Positions 10,201 through 19,157 of a stretch of 64,000 nucleotides of DNA are shown here, piece after piece. Source of the DNA: an uncultured Lachnospiraceae bacterium (GTDB lineage: Bacteria > Bacillota > Clostridia > Lachnospirales > Lachnospiraceae); the NCBI GenBank assembly GCA_910579085.1, contig CAJTRU010000006.1, forward strand, positions 30,307 to 94,306. The letters run 5' to 3'. Below the pieces are notes generated by a model. That model was not told the origin of the DNA and did no database searches. It worked only from the letters and a program-made list of their open reading frames with translations. Positions within the stretch are counted from its first letter, which is position 1, and each line of letters begins with the position of its first letter. Both the position numbers and the translations under genes were made by a program.

Positions 10201-10332
10201 ACGAATACGGGCCGGTCTGTAAATACCATCTACATGTCTTGACAGGCCTCTGAACAATTCCACAACAGAATGGATTGCTTGCATCTGGTAATCAAGGTCA
10301 TCCTCAAACTGGAATGTAATACGCTTTGCCAT
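7228..10332 (-). CDS. res: Type III restriction endonuclease, Res subunit
   Basis: ATP-driven translocase and nuclease subunit of a type III restriction-modification system. It works only in complex with Mod, which recognises the site. The helicase core has Walker A GTGKT at residues 95-99, Walker B DEPQ at 216-219, SHSALREGWDNPNV and the motif VI region EIGRGLRLPV. The C-terminal nuclease domain shows a PD-(D/E)xK arrangement, with SPDWAVV followed by IVETKAG. Length 1034 is normal and the frame is intact. GGAGG precedes the ATG, which is 14 bp after the final mod stop. With mod interrupted upstream in the same operon, Res may have no partner unless a truncated or read-through Mod works. Confidence 0.93.
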   Translation of the reverse strand: MAKRITFQFEDDLDYQMQAIHSVVELFRGLSRHVDGIYRPARIRKIGEGDPVRNNGIVTGSRLLENLRKVQLSNDLFADNVLADGNNFTVEMETGTGKTYVYLRTILELYKEYGFRKFMIVVPSIAIRKGVEKSMEQLAGHFKRLYNIDIGKHSFIYDSNNPKQISSKLVESNDLSICVLNIQAFNKDTNKIRKEDEYGQNLWEDIKYIKPIVIIDEPQRIEGTTKKKSKSLAAIEELKPLFTLRYSATHKQLYNQIYKLDSYAAYQKDLVKKIVVKTVYGIIPKDYPYVRYIAFTSDLKAKIEIFSQDQGGTIRFKNFNVGGGASLEELSGGLAQYKDYRIAEEPHKLKPLSVATKDGFFGLEPGHSNHEIEKNEAVRIQIRLAVQNHFAKQLNIIRSGRKIKALTLFFIDAVDKVRDGSVPDGRGEYLRIFDEEYKKYVTTHTHELEQNKEYFPDYMNVQAVREGYFARDKKNNAVDVEGWDSSVDDNYVKLKAKSQEDIDRGISLILEKKDELISFEEPLAFIFSHSALREGWDNPNVFTLCTLKAGGSDIAKKQEIGRGLRLPVDNTGNRCIDRRINELTVIANDYYDHFASALQKDFNDNMHFVKDEVTASILIETLKSAGIPEEKISPKLVDTLKEELVSAGVMNPDNILKGSPQQITRTLDNMVFVDDTLNEHAQVIKMQFKELMVQKGTRKIEIVNGDNASYENEIRAYVTQGEFEKIYSGLRKNLTQRSIYKFKIDKDEFIGECILQINQSLLFKKAKNEYKVKTGRAKFNTSQMFVMEEAAYDDKELEVETSSEPKSDFEIANFIMHHTMLPRLAIFKILNGVTKRELLDNQDILDDVTQLIKGILNDTKASNITSYEVVNGYELDERNIFETDTITEADFEQEWRVFKAKSDRSPAMNEYYKLDSEGESKFAHKLENNENVLLFTKLKKGGFVIDTPYGNYSPDWAVVCRKESLKDPSIGIYFIVETKAGKTWAGLTEVERNKIHCGELHFQAVSNDTKFDWINGYEDFMDKFGVTDSNKEDL

Positions 10333-10346
10333 AATTCCACTCCTCC

Positions 10347-12332
10347 CTAAATAAACTCTACTGTATATGCTGGCTGGTTTGTTCCTGCATTCTTCTCAAC
10401 CAGAGCTTTAAGTCTTCTAAATGTCTCATCCTTTAAAGCAATGTCATCCCTGAACGCAGAATCCCTAAAAATAAATTTGATTGGCAACGGGTCAATCTCT
10501 GCAAGTTTTGAAACAAGTTCCTCTGTAATCTCCGTTTCCAGACAAACCAGTTAACTGCTTGCATAAAGGTATGTACGGCTGCCAATATCTGATAACTGCT
10601 CTAAAGTCTCAGAAAGAGCAACATCACGCTGGCGGAGCATTAACTCATAGACAATATCTACATCATTTGCACCTGGCATAAAATCAACAAGGTCTGGAGC
10701 AAACTACAACTGATTGATATCAAGCTGTCCCATATCCGTAAGAGAATTCCATTTGATATTTGTGTTGGCAGTTCTAAATACTTTAAAGCCAATGTCAATG
10801 TCTGCATCTGGATGCTCTGACTTTATTTTGTCACCTGCTCTGCGGATACGCTCAATTCCAGCCTCACATATTGTATCAAACCCTTTATTATATAATGCTG
10901 TTCCCTCTTCACACTTTTCTGGAATCTGAATCATAATATATTTTCTTTTACCATTGTCGCTATAATTGGATTCCATTACAGCATGAGCAACCGTACAAGA
11001 GCCTGAAAAAAAATCTAAAATAATATCATTATCTTTTGTAAATGACAATATATGTTCCTTGCATACATCAACAACTTTCGGAGTATCAAACGGCACACCT
11101 AATTTATCTAATAATGCCGTATCACTTCCGCCATAATAAATAAGTGATGGAATATTTTCATATAAGTTTTCTTCTAATAGATATTTTCTTCCAGGTTGTG
11201 TAGTTTCATCCTTTCCAAAAACAACTAAATTCTTACTAAGTAATTCTTTCATTGTTGAAGAAGGATTTCTCCATCCCCTATCTGGCACTGGACAAATTTT
11301 TCCTGTCATAGGATGAAGCAATGGAACAAAATAGTCATCTGGAGCTGTTTTCTTATTGGGCCATGCCATTGAAACTGCCCGATACAACCTTCCTTCTTCA
11401 TCTATTTTCTTATAGGCTTTTTCTCCACCACTCAAATTTATTTGCTTATTCACCCATTGTGCAAATTCTTTGTTTGCATCTTCTAAAGAATAATTATCAC
11501 TAATTTTACTAAACAGAGTTCTTGCTCTACTTATCATCATTTGAGCATTTTTTTTAGGTCTTTGCATAGAACAATTTTCCAAAAAACTCACCTTATTTTT
11601 CGCATATACTAATATGTATTCATGCTGATATGATACCCCTCTAGCATCACCCTTTGGATTTCTCTTATCCCAAATAATCGTGCCTAAATCGTTTTGTTCC
11701 CCGAATATTTCAACACACAGTTTTTGTAAATTAGTTATTTCGTTTTCATCCATATTTATTAATATAATACCATTATCTTGCAATAGTTCCCTTGCAAGTT
11801 TTAACCTTGAATATATCATAGAAAGCCAATTTGCGTGAAATTTATTACCAGAATCTCTATTTATGGTAAAACGTTCCCCCAATATATCTATATTTTCTTC
11901 TGCAACATCTGCTTCTTCCTGCGACATAATAAATGAATCATTATACACAAAATCACTGCCCGTATTATATGGCGGGTCTATATAAATCATCTTGATAGCA
12001 CCATAATAATTCTGTCTAAGCATTTTTAAAACTTCCAGATTATCTCCTTCAATATAGAGATTTTCCGTAGTATCTGCATTTTTACTATCTTCTGGAATGA
12101 ATTTCAATGTTCTTCCGATGACATCTTCCTGGGCAATCTTTTTTGCATTCTTTTTTCCAGCCCAGGTAAGTTCATATTTTTCACTGCCAGCTTCTTCAAA
12201 TTGCCCTAATTCCTCTTTTAATGCTTCAAAGTCAACCTCTCCATCCTTTACTACAGATGGAAATAACTGAGCCAGTTTTTTTACATTATCTCCAACAATA
12301 TCATTAATCTGCTGTGGTACTTTGTTATCCAT
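10347..12332 (-). pseudogene. mod: Type III DNA methyltransferase Mod, interrupted by two in-frame stop codons
   Basis: Adenine-specific DNA methyltransferase and specificity subunit of the type III system. It starts at ATG 12332 (AGGAGG upstream) and has the catalytic DPPY motif at residues 119-122. The AdoMet motif reads DFFSGSC, with Cys where Gly or Ala is usual. The frame stops at TAG (10704-10706, codon 543). The same frame then continues with recognisable Mod C-terminal sequence (APDLVDFMPGANDVDIVYEL), meets TAA (10551-10553, codon 594), continues again (ETEITEELVSKLAEIDPLP), and ends at TAG 10347-10349, 14 bp before res. There is no frameshift, so the damage is two nonsense changes in a gene of about 661 codons. 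The catalytic part is intact; the C-terminal part, which in type III enzymes takes part in Res binding, would be lost. Confidence 0.9.
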
Positions 12333-12351
12333 AGCCTGTATCCTCCTATAC

Positions 12352-13065
12352 TTATTCACTATCAAGTGCTTGTATTTTTGTCTTAATCTCTTTATTGAGT
12401 TTTATCCGTTCAGCATTGGTAACTGCTGTCTTTAATTTACCTCTGTACATCACTAACTCTACATATTCCTGGCATAGCCAGGCAGTCCTTCGGGAATCAT
12501 ACCAACTATTACCATCGAGCAATTTATCTGTATGTTTATATGCTTTCTCATTAACAATCATATAAGCCTTATAGAACCACTCCTTGTAAAGCTGCACTTT
12601 ATCAATCTTGTTCTTCAGTTTACTATAATCCATATATTCAAGAAGCCTGTCCCTGTTACTATCTGGAACACCCAGCATATATTTATCTGTAAGCAAGGCC
12701 TGCCCAACTACAATCTGCATATCATCAGTCTGGCTAAGTCTCTTGACTGCCAATGAATACACCTCATCTTTTGTGTCATGCATATGAAGCACACATAAAG
12801 GTTTTATAAGGTTCTGGTAAGTGACGGCAAGGAAATTTGTATCTTTGATATTTACCACTTCTATATCATAAAATTGTATGACCTGGCAGCGGTACTTCTC
12901 ATTGTTTACTGATGGAATTTCTTCTCCAGCAATCTGATACTCCAGCCTTACAGACTTAACAGCATCTTTTATCCTCTTTTTATCATTAGGTTTTAAATTC
13001 TTTGGAATAAAATCCTTTAAAGCCACATTGACATCTATCCTGTATGTATCTGGTAAACCAAACAT
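12352..13065 (-). CDS. DUF4391-domain protein of the type III R-M operon
   Basis: A 237-residue protein resembling the DUF4391 family, whose members are found beside type III mod/res genes and SNF2-type helicases. Its function is not established. It is soluble, with a mixed alpha/beta N-terminal half and a charged helical C-terminus (VMYRGKLKTAVTNAERIKLN). GGAGG precedes the ATG. It ends 20 bp before the mod start and begins 30 bp after the helicase stop, all on one strand, so it is co-transcribed. I infer an accessory or regulatory part of the complex. Confidence 0.75.
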   Translation of the reverse strand: MFGLPDTYRIDVNVALKDFIPKNLKPNDKKRIKDAVKSVRLEYQIAGEEIPSVNNEKYRCQVIQFYDIEVVNIKDTNFLAVTYQNLIKPLCVLHMHDTKDEVYSLAVKRLSQTDDMQIVVGQALLTDKYMLGVPDSNRDRLLEYMDYSKLKNKIDKVQLYKEWFYKAYMIVNEKAYKHTDKLLDGNSWYDSRRTAWLCQEYVELVMYRGKLKTAVTNAERIKLNKEIKTKIQALDSE

Positions 13066-13095
13066 ACAGTATCACCTCCAATACTTATGCATTTT

Positions 13096-16000
13096 CTATT
13101 CTACTACCAGAAAAGAAATCAATTCAAAATCATCAGCAGTCTCATTAGCAAAGGCATTATTAAATCCACCAAAATCAAACATAAGCTGGGCAGCTTTTGA
13201 CTCTTCTTCTCCCTTAATTGATTTAATTGCTTTATTCAGCAGGTCTGAATAGAACTGCATATCTTTGGCATTGTTTGTGCGTACAAAAAATTTCTGGAAC
13301 AGCTCCATAACAGGCTGGCTCTTTCCATAACAGAGCTTACGGAACTGTTTAACTACTTCTCTTGCTTGTCCATTTCCAAAGAGTACCTCACCATTATTTC
13401 CCATATATATGAGATAATATGGATATAGAGAGCTGTCTGATTTAGGCTTATTGGCATCATTACTATGCTTGAAGCAGAAAAGTACCCCCGCATTTTCTCC
13501 ATCTGTCACAGAATACACACCTTTTGGAACTTTCTTAATCTCTGGCACATTCTGGATGTATTCTGACAACTCATTCAGATACTCATTCATATTCAAATCT
13601 GTAAGAGAAATATTGTCGTTTGCATCCTCTATATCAATTACTTCATCCTTTAATCTTTCAAGCTGGCGCTTTCTAAAATTAAAATCATTCATTTCTGGAG
13701 TAAGTATATCTTCATCACCAGTAGATACCAGATTTAATGTGGTCATCTTACCCTTTACCCGCGATTCAAGCCCCAGATACTCGTTCAATTCCATGTTAGG
13801 GAAGAAATTAATCATCTGGATATTTGTATTTTTACTTCCTATACGGTCAATACGTCCAAATCTCTGTATCAAAGATACTGGATTCCACTGGATATCAAAA
13901 TTAATAACTGTATCGCAGTCTTGCAAGTTCTGGCCTTCAGAGATACAATCTGTACCAATTAATAAATCTATCTGCCCCTCTGCTGGAATCTCCTTTTTCA
14001 TCTTTGATACCGGTGAGAATGCACACAGTACTGAATTAAAATCACTATCTACATTCCTATTGTTTGTAACAACTCTCTTGCCAGTAACACAGGCTGAATA
14101 TACCCTTAGTGCCTTCATATGCACTGAAAGCCTGCTGTACAAATAATCTGCTGTATCTGCAAATGCAGTAAATATAATAACTTTGCGGTTACCATCATTG
14201 TACGGGGTTTCCTTAACCTTTCTCTCCAAGATACCTATAAGGTCTTGAAGCTTCTGGTCTCTCTGCTCATCAAGAATACGCCTGGCACTTTTGTGAATCT
14301 CAGCAATAATATATTTATCACTGGCTAAATCTTCCAGATAGTCATCCACTCTTAAATGTTTGACATCTATCTCATATTTTCCCTCAATATATACATCCTC
14401 TGAATCGTTATCATCAAAGTCTTCATCTTCCTCAGATACATTTCCGCTGCCTTTCAGCAATAACTGCTCCGTACGTTCAATTCTCTCTAACAGCCTGCGG
14501 AGAGTTTCTTCAAAAGAATATACAGAGCTTTCCAAACGCTTGAAAAGGTTGAATCTGTGGAGAATAATCATACCATCCGCCTGGATATCAAAGTTCATAT
14601 CTCCACCATGCTTACCTTTAAGTGAATACTTTTCAATATACAGTTTCTTGTATTCTTCCTTGATATATCTTGTAGGCGTATAAACACTCAAAACCAAAGC
14701 TTCAAGAAGTCCGTTGGTCTCCTTGAAATTTAAAAGCTCTCCTTTAGTATCAATATCACTATTGTATGTATCTGGCTTATTCTTCCCTGGGAACTGGCCT
14801 GCGCCCTTACCGCCATAATAACTGGTAATATGCTTTCTGCTCCGTGATATTGTCATAAGCTCCAATAGCTTGTAAAAATCCGATGGCAAACTATCCAGCA
14901 ACTGGTCTTTCTGATGATTTGGAATTTTCTCCCATGCATTGATATTTGCTGAAGTCCTGCGTAAAAGATTTTCCACGCTTGTAATACCCTGTTCTTCAAA
15001 TGCAGAGTCTGTATCTCTCGTAATAATACTAATCTGGTTTTTCAAATCTACCAGGCTGTTATTAACTGGAGTTGCAGACAACATCAGCACTTTTGTATTA
15101 TTATTTCCATGCTTAATGACATCCTGCATCAGTCTTGCATACCGTGTCATAATAAGCTGGTCATTATCATCATACCGGTCATTTCTATTGCGGAAATTAT
15201 GGCTTTCATCAATAACTACAAGGTCATATAGACCCCAGTCAAACTTCTTAAGGTCTTGTCCTGACCTTGATATTCCACTATATCTGGACAAATCAGTATG
15301 AAACATAATTCTGTAATTAAATGTTTCATGCAAGAATGAATCTTTATAATCTCCTCTAAAAGAATTCCAGTTATCGTAGAGCTTCGCAGGAGCTAGTACA
15401 AGAACTCTGTTCATTCCAATTTCAAAATACTTTATAATTGCCAGGGCCTCAAATGTTTTACCAAGACCTACAGAGTCCGCGATAATGCATCCACCATAAG
15501 TATTAAGCTTACGTATTGCAGATACTACACAGTCCTTCTGAAAATCATATAATGCATTCCAAATCTCTGTCTTTTTAAACCTGGCACTATCCCTTTCAAA
15601 ACGCTCTACCCCAGCATCAAGCTGGTTACCAAACAGCTCATTCAATGTGAAGTAATATAAGAATTCTGGTGCATGTTCTTTATAAACATATTGCAGGCTT
15701 GCAAGCAATTCATCCTTGTAATCTATAGATACCTGCTCATTAAACCAAATCTTCTTAAAGATTTCCAAAGCTCCTAGTATCTGCTCCCTATCAGCACTGC
15801 CACTTAATATTGTGTCAAAATTAATATTGTTTAAAGCATCTCTGTTACTCTTCTTGGAAATTTCAAGTGATGAACTGCCTTGAATCATAAAGCCATCATC
15901 TATTATCAGGATATTGCCACCTATATGGATACCTGGATTAACTTTACGGATATTGACATGCTTCTTGATAAAATCATGCATACTCTTTGCTTTGGAAAAA

Positions 16001-16278
16001 TGCTGCAACTTATTCTTCTCTGTAATATCATATGCGTTAAACAATACATCTGTTGGATTAATCTCAAATTCGTGGGTTATCTCTGATTGATGTGGCAAAA
16101 ACCTCACATCACGAATTACAAAATTAATTTCTTTTACATTGTGCAGGTTCTTCTCTAGTAAAGAAAAAACTGATATTGTCAGCTTGTCATTGACAATATT
16201 AACTACTGCATCCTTTTTGTTCTGGAGAACTTCATTGATTTTCTGTACCATCTGCTCATTTGAATTTATCATATTCAT
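13096..16278 (-). CDS. SNF2-family helicase/translocase of a defence operon
   Basis: A 1060-residue SNF2-type ATPase. The N-terminal 140 residues contain IQGSSSLE, which recalls the GSS motif of phospholipase-D-like domains, without a clear HxK motif. The ATPase core has Walker A GLGKT at residues 271-275, the DESH box (VVIDESHNFRNR), motif III LSATPVNNS, and motif VI FGRIDRIGS. An acidic linker (EEDEDFDDNDSED) lies between the lobes. Such enzymes translocate on double-stranded DNA without unwinding it fully. AAGGAG lies upstream of the ATG. It is the first gene of the leftward run that continues with DUF4391, mod and res. SNF2 proteins of this type also occur in other phage-defence systems such as DISARM, but the other DISARM genes are absent here. 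Confidence 0.85.
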   Translation of the reverse strand: MNMINSNEQMVQKINEVLQNKKDAVVNIVNDKLTISVFSLLEKNLHNVKEINFVIRDVRFLPHQSEITHEFEINPTDVLFNAYDITEKNKLQHFSKAKSMHDFIKKHVNIRKVNPGIHIGGNILIIDDGFMIQGSSSLEISKKSNRDALNNINFDTILSGSADREQILGALEIFKKIWFNEQVSIDYKDELLASLQYVYKEHAPEFLYYFTLNELFGNQLDAGVERFERDSARFKKTEIWNALYDFQKDCVVSAIRKLNTYGGCIIADSVGLGKTFEALAIIKYFEIGMNRVLVLAPAKLYDNWNSFRGDYKDSFLHETFNYRIMFHTDLSRYSGISRSGQDLKKFDWGLYDLVVIDESHNFRNRNDRYDDNDQLIMTRYARLMQDVIKHGNNNTKVLMLSATPVNNSLVDLKNQISIITRDTDSAFEEQGITSVENLLRRTSANINAWEKIPNHQKDQLLDSLPSDFYKLLELMTISRSRKHITSYYGGKGAGQFPGKNKPDTYNSDIDTKGELLNFKETNGLLEALVLSVYTPTRYIKEEYKKLYIEKYSLKGKHGGDMNFDIQADGMIILHRFNLFKRLESSVYSFEETLRRLLERIERTEQLLLKGSGNVSEEDEDFDDNDSEDVYIEGKYEIDVKHLRVDDYLEDLASDKYIIAEIHKSARRILDEQRDQKLQDLIGILERKVKETPYNDGNRKVIIFTAFADTADYLYSRLSVHMKALRVYSACVTGKRVVTNNRNVDSDFNSVLCAFSPVSKMKKEIPAEGQIDLLIGTDCISEGQNLQDCDTVINFDIQWNPVSLIQRFGRIDRIGSKNTNIQMINFFPNMELNEYLGLESRVKGKMTTLNLVSTGDEDILTPEMNDFNFRKRQLERLKDEVIDIEDANDNISLTDLNMNEYLNELSEYIQNVPEIKKVPKGVYSVTDGENAGVLFCFKHSNDANKPKSDSSLYPYYLIYMGNNGEVLFGNGQAREVVKQFRKLCYGKSQPVMELFQKFFVRTNNAKDMQFYSDLLNKAIKSIKGEEESKAAQLMFDFGGFNNAFANETADDFELISFLVVE

Positions 16279-16751
16279 ATATAAGCCAACTCCTTGCTGG
16301 ATACATGCGCTCTGTCTGTGTTCTAATTGATTATTTTAAAACAGGTGTCCAATACCTGGACTTGTACCCATAAATTATTACTTTCTCTCATCTGTATTAA
16401 ATATAAAAAACTAAGGTTAATTATACCATAAATCACTAACTATTTCATCCACATTATAAAACCCTGTTAGTACTACTGGCTATATACCAAATCATTTATC
16501 CAGCAAAATCTGGTGTAACGGTTTGTATGCAATATAATTGTAACATCACCAAAAATGGCATAGTTGCCCAACTAATAAAAGTTAAAGCGGATATTGCCAT
16601 TCACTCCTTTTGTACTGTTTCTCCTGTTTTCTTCTTGTATCAATAAAACGCTCTTTTACAAAGGTATATAACCGCTCCAGCCAAAAACTGCTATAATTTC
16701 AATAAACATCTTAATTTAAAATTATTGTTTTTATAGTATAATACAATATAT
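16279..16751. other. Intergenic region upstream of the defence operon, with a short coding remnant
   Basis: No intact gene is present. On the minus strand, 16582-16698 is an open frame of 38 codons without a start. It is rich in charged residues (ERLYTFVKERFIDTRRKQEK) and ends in a normal stop. It reads like the C-terminal tail of a lost gene, but I cannot name the family. The rest is AT-rich and no clear promoter for the helicase gene was found. Confidence 0.35.
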
Positions 16752-16793
16752 AAAAAAAGTACAGAACAAGCGTTTAACTTGCTGTACTTTTTT
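16752..16793. terminator. Bidirectional intrinsic terminator
   Basis: AAAGTACAG and CTGTACTTT, with inner CAAG and CTTG, form a strong hairpin around a 7-base loop. It is flanked by an A-run on the left and a T-run on the right, so it can terminate transcription from both sides. It lies between the FlxA-like gene and the defence operon. Confidence 0.75.
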
Positions 16794-16800
16794 ATTATAT

Positions 16801-16904
16801 AATTTGCAATTATCATTTTCTATTGGAAAAACTCCAATAAATTGCTGGCATCTGGCACTAAAAACCGTCCATCCCCACACAAACACAAGACAACTATAAT
16901 TATC
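16801..16904. repeat. Decayed unit of the long-hairpin repeat family
   Basis: GGCATCTGGCACTAAAAACC (from 16848) matches the outer arm of the hairpin units at 28.5 and 55.5 kb. The segment starts with AATTTGCAATTATC and ends with CAAGACAACTATAATTATC, which are degenerate forms of the units' terminal motif. The left arm of the inner stem is missing, so the unit is internally deleted. Its end lies 8 bp from the stop of the FlxA-like gene. Confidence 0.55.
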
Positions 16905-16911
16905 TTATTTT

Positions 16912-17661
16912 TTATAAAGAAATATCCACTGGCTTATATGCAACAAGCGGCGGGGTTGTACCATCCTGCACACCATTATTTACATTCCCTGTATTTTCTG
17001 CATTATTATTTGTTCTTTTTCTTTCTTCTTTTCTTTCCTCTTTCTTTTCTTCTGTTTCTGGTATATCTTTACTGCCTGGCTCTGCCTTTCCAGCTTCTTT
17101 CATTTCCTGGTTTGCATCTGCAAGTGTACTTATCTGCGCAGAAGAAGCTTCTGTAGCTTTACTTTCTAATTCTGCAAGTGCTGCCTGTTTTGCTTCTATA
17201 TTACCGCCCCTGTCAAATTTTATCTCTGTTTTCAGTATATTTGCCATGTCTTTCATTTTTCCAGCAACACCGCCTTGTACTTTTGCCTGTTTTATAGAAC
17301 AATCTGCTGAAAGCATTGCCTGCATACCTGGCTGTGAGAAACCACTTCCCTTTGCCTCCGGCTTCCGTTTCTGTGTCTGCTGTACAGGTAAATCTGCTTT
17401 CTGTGCCTGCTGTTTCCTCTGTTCAATCTGGTGTTGCATTAACTGCTGTTGCAGCCTGGAAATCTCCTGTTGTATTTCCTGTCTTTTCTTCATTTTTTCT
17501 TCTAATGGCATACTGTCGTTAGAAGAAAGCTCCTGAAGCTGTTTCTGTGCATTTGCTATTTGTTTCTGGATACTTTTGCTGGTTGCGTCCATCTGCATAC
17601 CACCGCCATTGTATCCCTGTATACTATTGTTTGCATTTGTTACATTTCCAACTGTCATCAT
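16912..17661 (-). CDS. FlxA-like coiled-coil protein
   Basis: A 249-residue hydrophilic protein. Residues about 30-90 form a glutamine- and lysine-rich coiled coil (IQKQIANAQKQLQELSS, then REEI-type heptads through QQQLMQHQIEQRKQQ), which matches the FlxA-like family. The middle has one cysteine, and the C-terminal third is low complexity and strongly charged (EEKKEERKEERKR), followed by an Asn-rich tail. There is no signal peptide or membrane segment. FlxA is a flagellum-regulated gene of unknown role in enterobacteria; whether the clostridial proteins share it is unknown. AAGGAG precedes the start. Confidence 0.65.
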   Translation of the reverse strand: MMTVGNVTNANNSIQGYNGGGMQMDATSKSIQKQIANAQKQLQELSSNDSMPLEEKMKKRQEIQQEISRLQQQLMQHQIEQRKQQAQKADLPVQQTQKRKPEAKGSGFSQPGMQAMLSADCSIKQAKVQGGVAGKMKDMANILKTEIKFDRGGNIEAKQAALAELESKATEASSAQISTLADANQEMKEAGKAEPGSKDIPETEEKKEERKEERKRTNNNAENTGNVNNGVQDGTTPPLVAYKPVDISL

Positions 17662-17818
17662 AACTTTTCTCTCCTTCCGTTGTCAATATATTGTGATTAC
17701 TAATCTTTAAATATGGCAGCCCTGTGCCCTTATTTACTTTTTCGGAAGTCAGTCCTGCAAACTAAAGCATCATTACGTGAAACGTCCTTTTTATGTTGTA
17801 AACTGTAAACAGGTTCTT

Positions 17819-19156
17819 TTACTCTGCCATTAACATAATGCAAAGGCAGAATTCCCCATCCCTTAATTCAATATCTATATCACCAGAATATTTCCATGCA
17901 ATCCTGCGGATATTAGGCAGGCCATAACCATGACATTCTTTTTCCTTCTTAGATGTAATTGGAAGCCCATTTTCCCCATCCCACTCAAGATTACCTTTAA
18001 AACTGTTTTTTACCTCTATCATATAGGCATTATTCCTACGGTATGAAATAACAGATATGCTTCCTGTACTATCTTTATTTGTATTTTCTAAAGCATTTTG
18101 CAAAGCATTATTTAATATTATGCTTATATCAAACGCATCAATTCCCGCCCCTTCGGGGTAATAAAATTCTGAATTGAAGCTGATACCTGCTTTCCCTGCC
18201 TCTTCTTTTATTTCTTGCAAAATTACATCTGTTACAGGGTTTCCACTTTTTATCCCTCCTGCTGTCCTGTTAAGATTATCTTTTAACTTTGCACTGTAAG
18301 CTGCCGCCTCTTCTGTTTTGTTTCCAGCATAAAGCCTTTCAAGCACAAGTATATGGTTTGCCATATCATGCCTTGTACTACGTATATCATTGTAAAGGCT
18401 TTCTACCTGCTTAATATGTTTCCTTATATTGCCTGCCTGTGCAGCAATCAGCCCCGCCTGCATATTTTCTGCCTGTTTTGTTTTAATATTATGGTATAAT
18501 ACAATAACCACTACAATTGTAATAACAGATGCCAGACAATAAAGCAATACCAGGGCATCATAAATATCCAGCGGCCTTCCAGCTTCAGTTATAGAAAAAA
18601 AGCGGTAATAATATATAATCTGGTATCCTGTTATTCCCATAAATGAAGGTACTGCCAGCATAAACAGTTCCTTTTCTGACATATCTGCATGTTTATTCTT
18701 ATAAACTTTTAAAATGCATAAGCTTCCAGACACTGTAAATAAAAGTTCTATAAAAATATAAAATATACACACTAAAATATACAAAAGGGACATATATTCT
18801 GTATGCCTTGCCATATAATTAGTCCTTAAAATGAACTCATATAAATTGTCATATAAAATTTCTGCAATTGCAGCAGCAAACCAGTTTAATGTAAAAAATA
18901 CTTCTACAATAAATAATTTCTGTTTATAATTTTGCCTTTCCATAAAGCAGATAAAAATAAAAACAGCCATAATACCAGTAATATATGCTGTACCAGCTTT
19001 AATAACCAAAGGCATAATATAAAGCACAGCCATAATAAAGCAATATAACATACTGGCATATAATGCTGTTTTTTTCTTTCTTAAATAACGCCTGGCAAAC
19101 CATCCAAAGCAGCATCCCCTTATAAAGATTTCTGCATAAACTACAACATCCTGCAT
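17819..19156 (-). CDS. GHKL-family sensor histidine kinase
   Basis: Membrane sensor of a two-component or quorum-type system. Residues 1-225 contain about six membrane segments without a large external domain. A coiled linker with the phosphoacceptor region follows (SLYNDIRSTRHDMANHI, His in RHDMANH), then a GHKL ATPase with the N-box NNALQNALENT and the glycine-rich YGLPNI. This AgrC-like layout pairs with LytTR regulators, and the LytTR gene lies 1 bp upstream on the same strand. The ligand is unknown; no peptide precursor gene was seen beside it. Confidence 0.88.
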   Translation of the reverse strand: MQDVVVYAEIFIRGCCFGWFARRYLRKKKTALYASMLYCFIMAVLYIMPLVIKAGTAYITGIMAVFIFICFMERQNYKQKLFIVEVFFTLNWFAAAIAEILYDNLYEFILRTNYMARHTEYMSLLYILVCIFYIFIELLFTVSGSLCILKVYKNKHADMSEKELFMLAVPSFMGITGYQIIYYYRFFSITEAGRPLDIYDALVLLYCLASVITIVVVIVLYHNIKTKQAENMQAGLIAAQAGNIRKHIKQVESLYNDIRSTRHDMANHILVLERLYAGNKTEEAAAYSAKLKDNLNRTAGGIKSGNPVTDVILQEIKEEAGKAGISFNSEFYYPEGAGIDAFDISIILNNALQNALENTNKDSTGSISVISYRRNNAYMIEVKNSFKGNLEWDGENGLPITSKKEKECHGYGLPNIRRIAWKYSGDIDIELRDGEFCLCIMLMAE

Positions 19157-19157
19157 T

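Noticed and set aside
10551..10706. Stop codon recoding (for example selenocysteine or pyrrolysine) in mod
   Set aside because: The two stops are different codons (TAG and TAA), lie outside catalytic motifs, and other genes in the window end normally with both. Nonsense mutation is the simpler reading.
7228..16278. DISARM or BREX system
   Set aside because: The SNF2 helicase recalls DISARM, but DrmA, DrmB and DrmC are absent, as are BREX genes such as pglZ and brxC. The methyltransferase and nuclease are clearly type III R-M.
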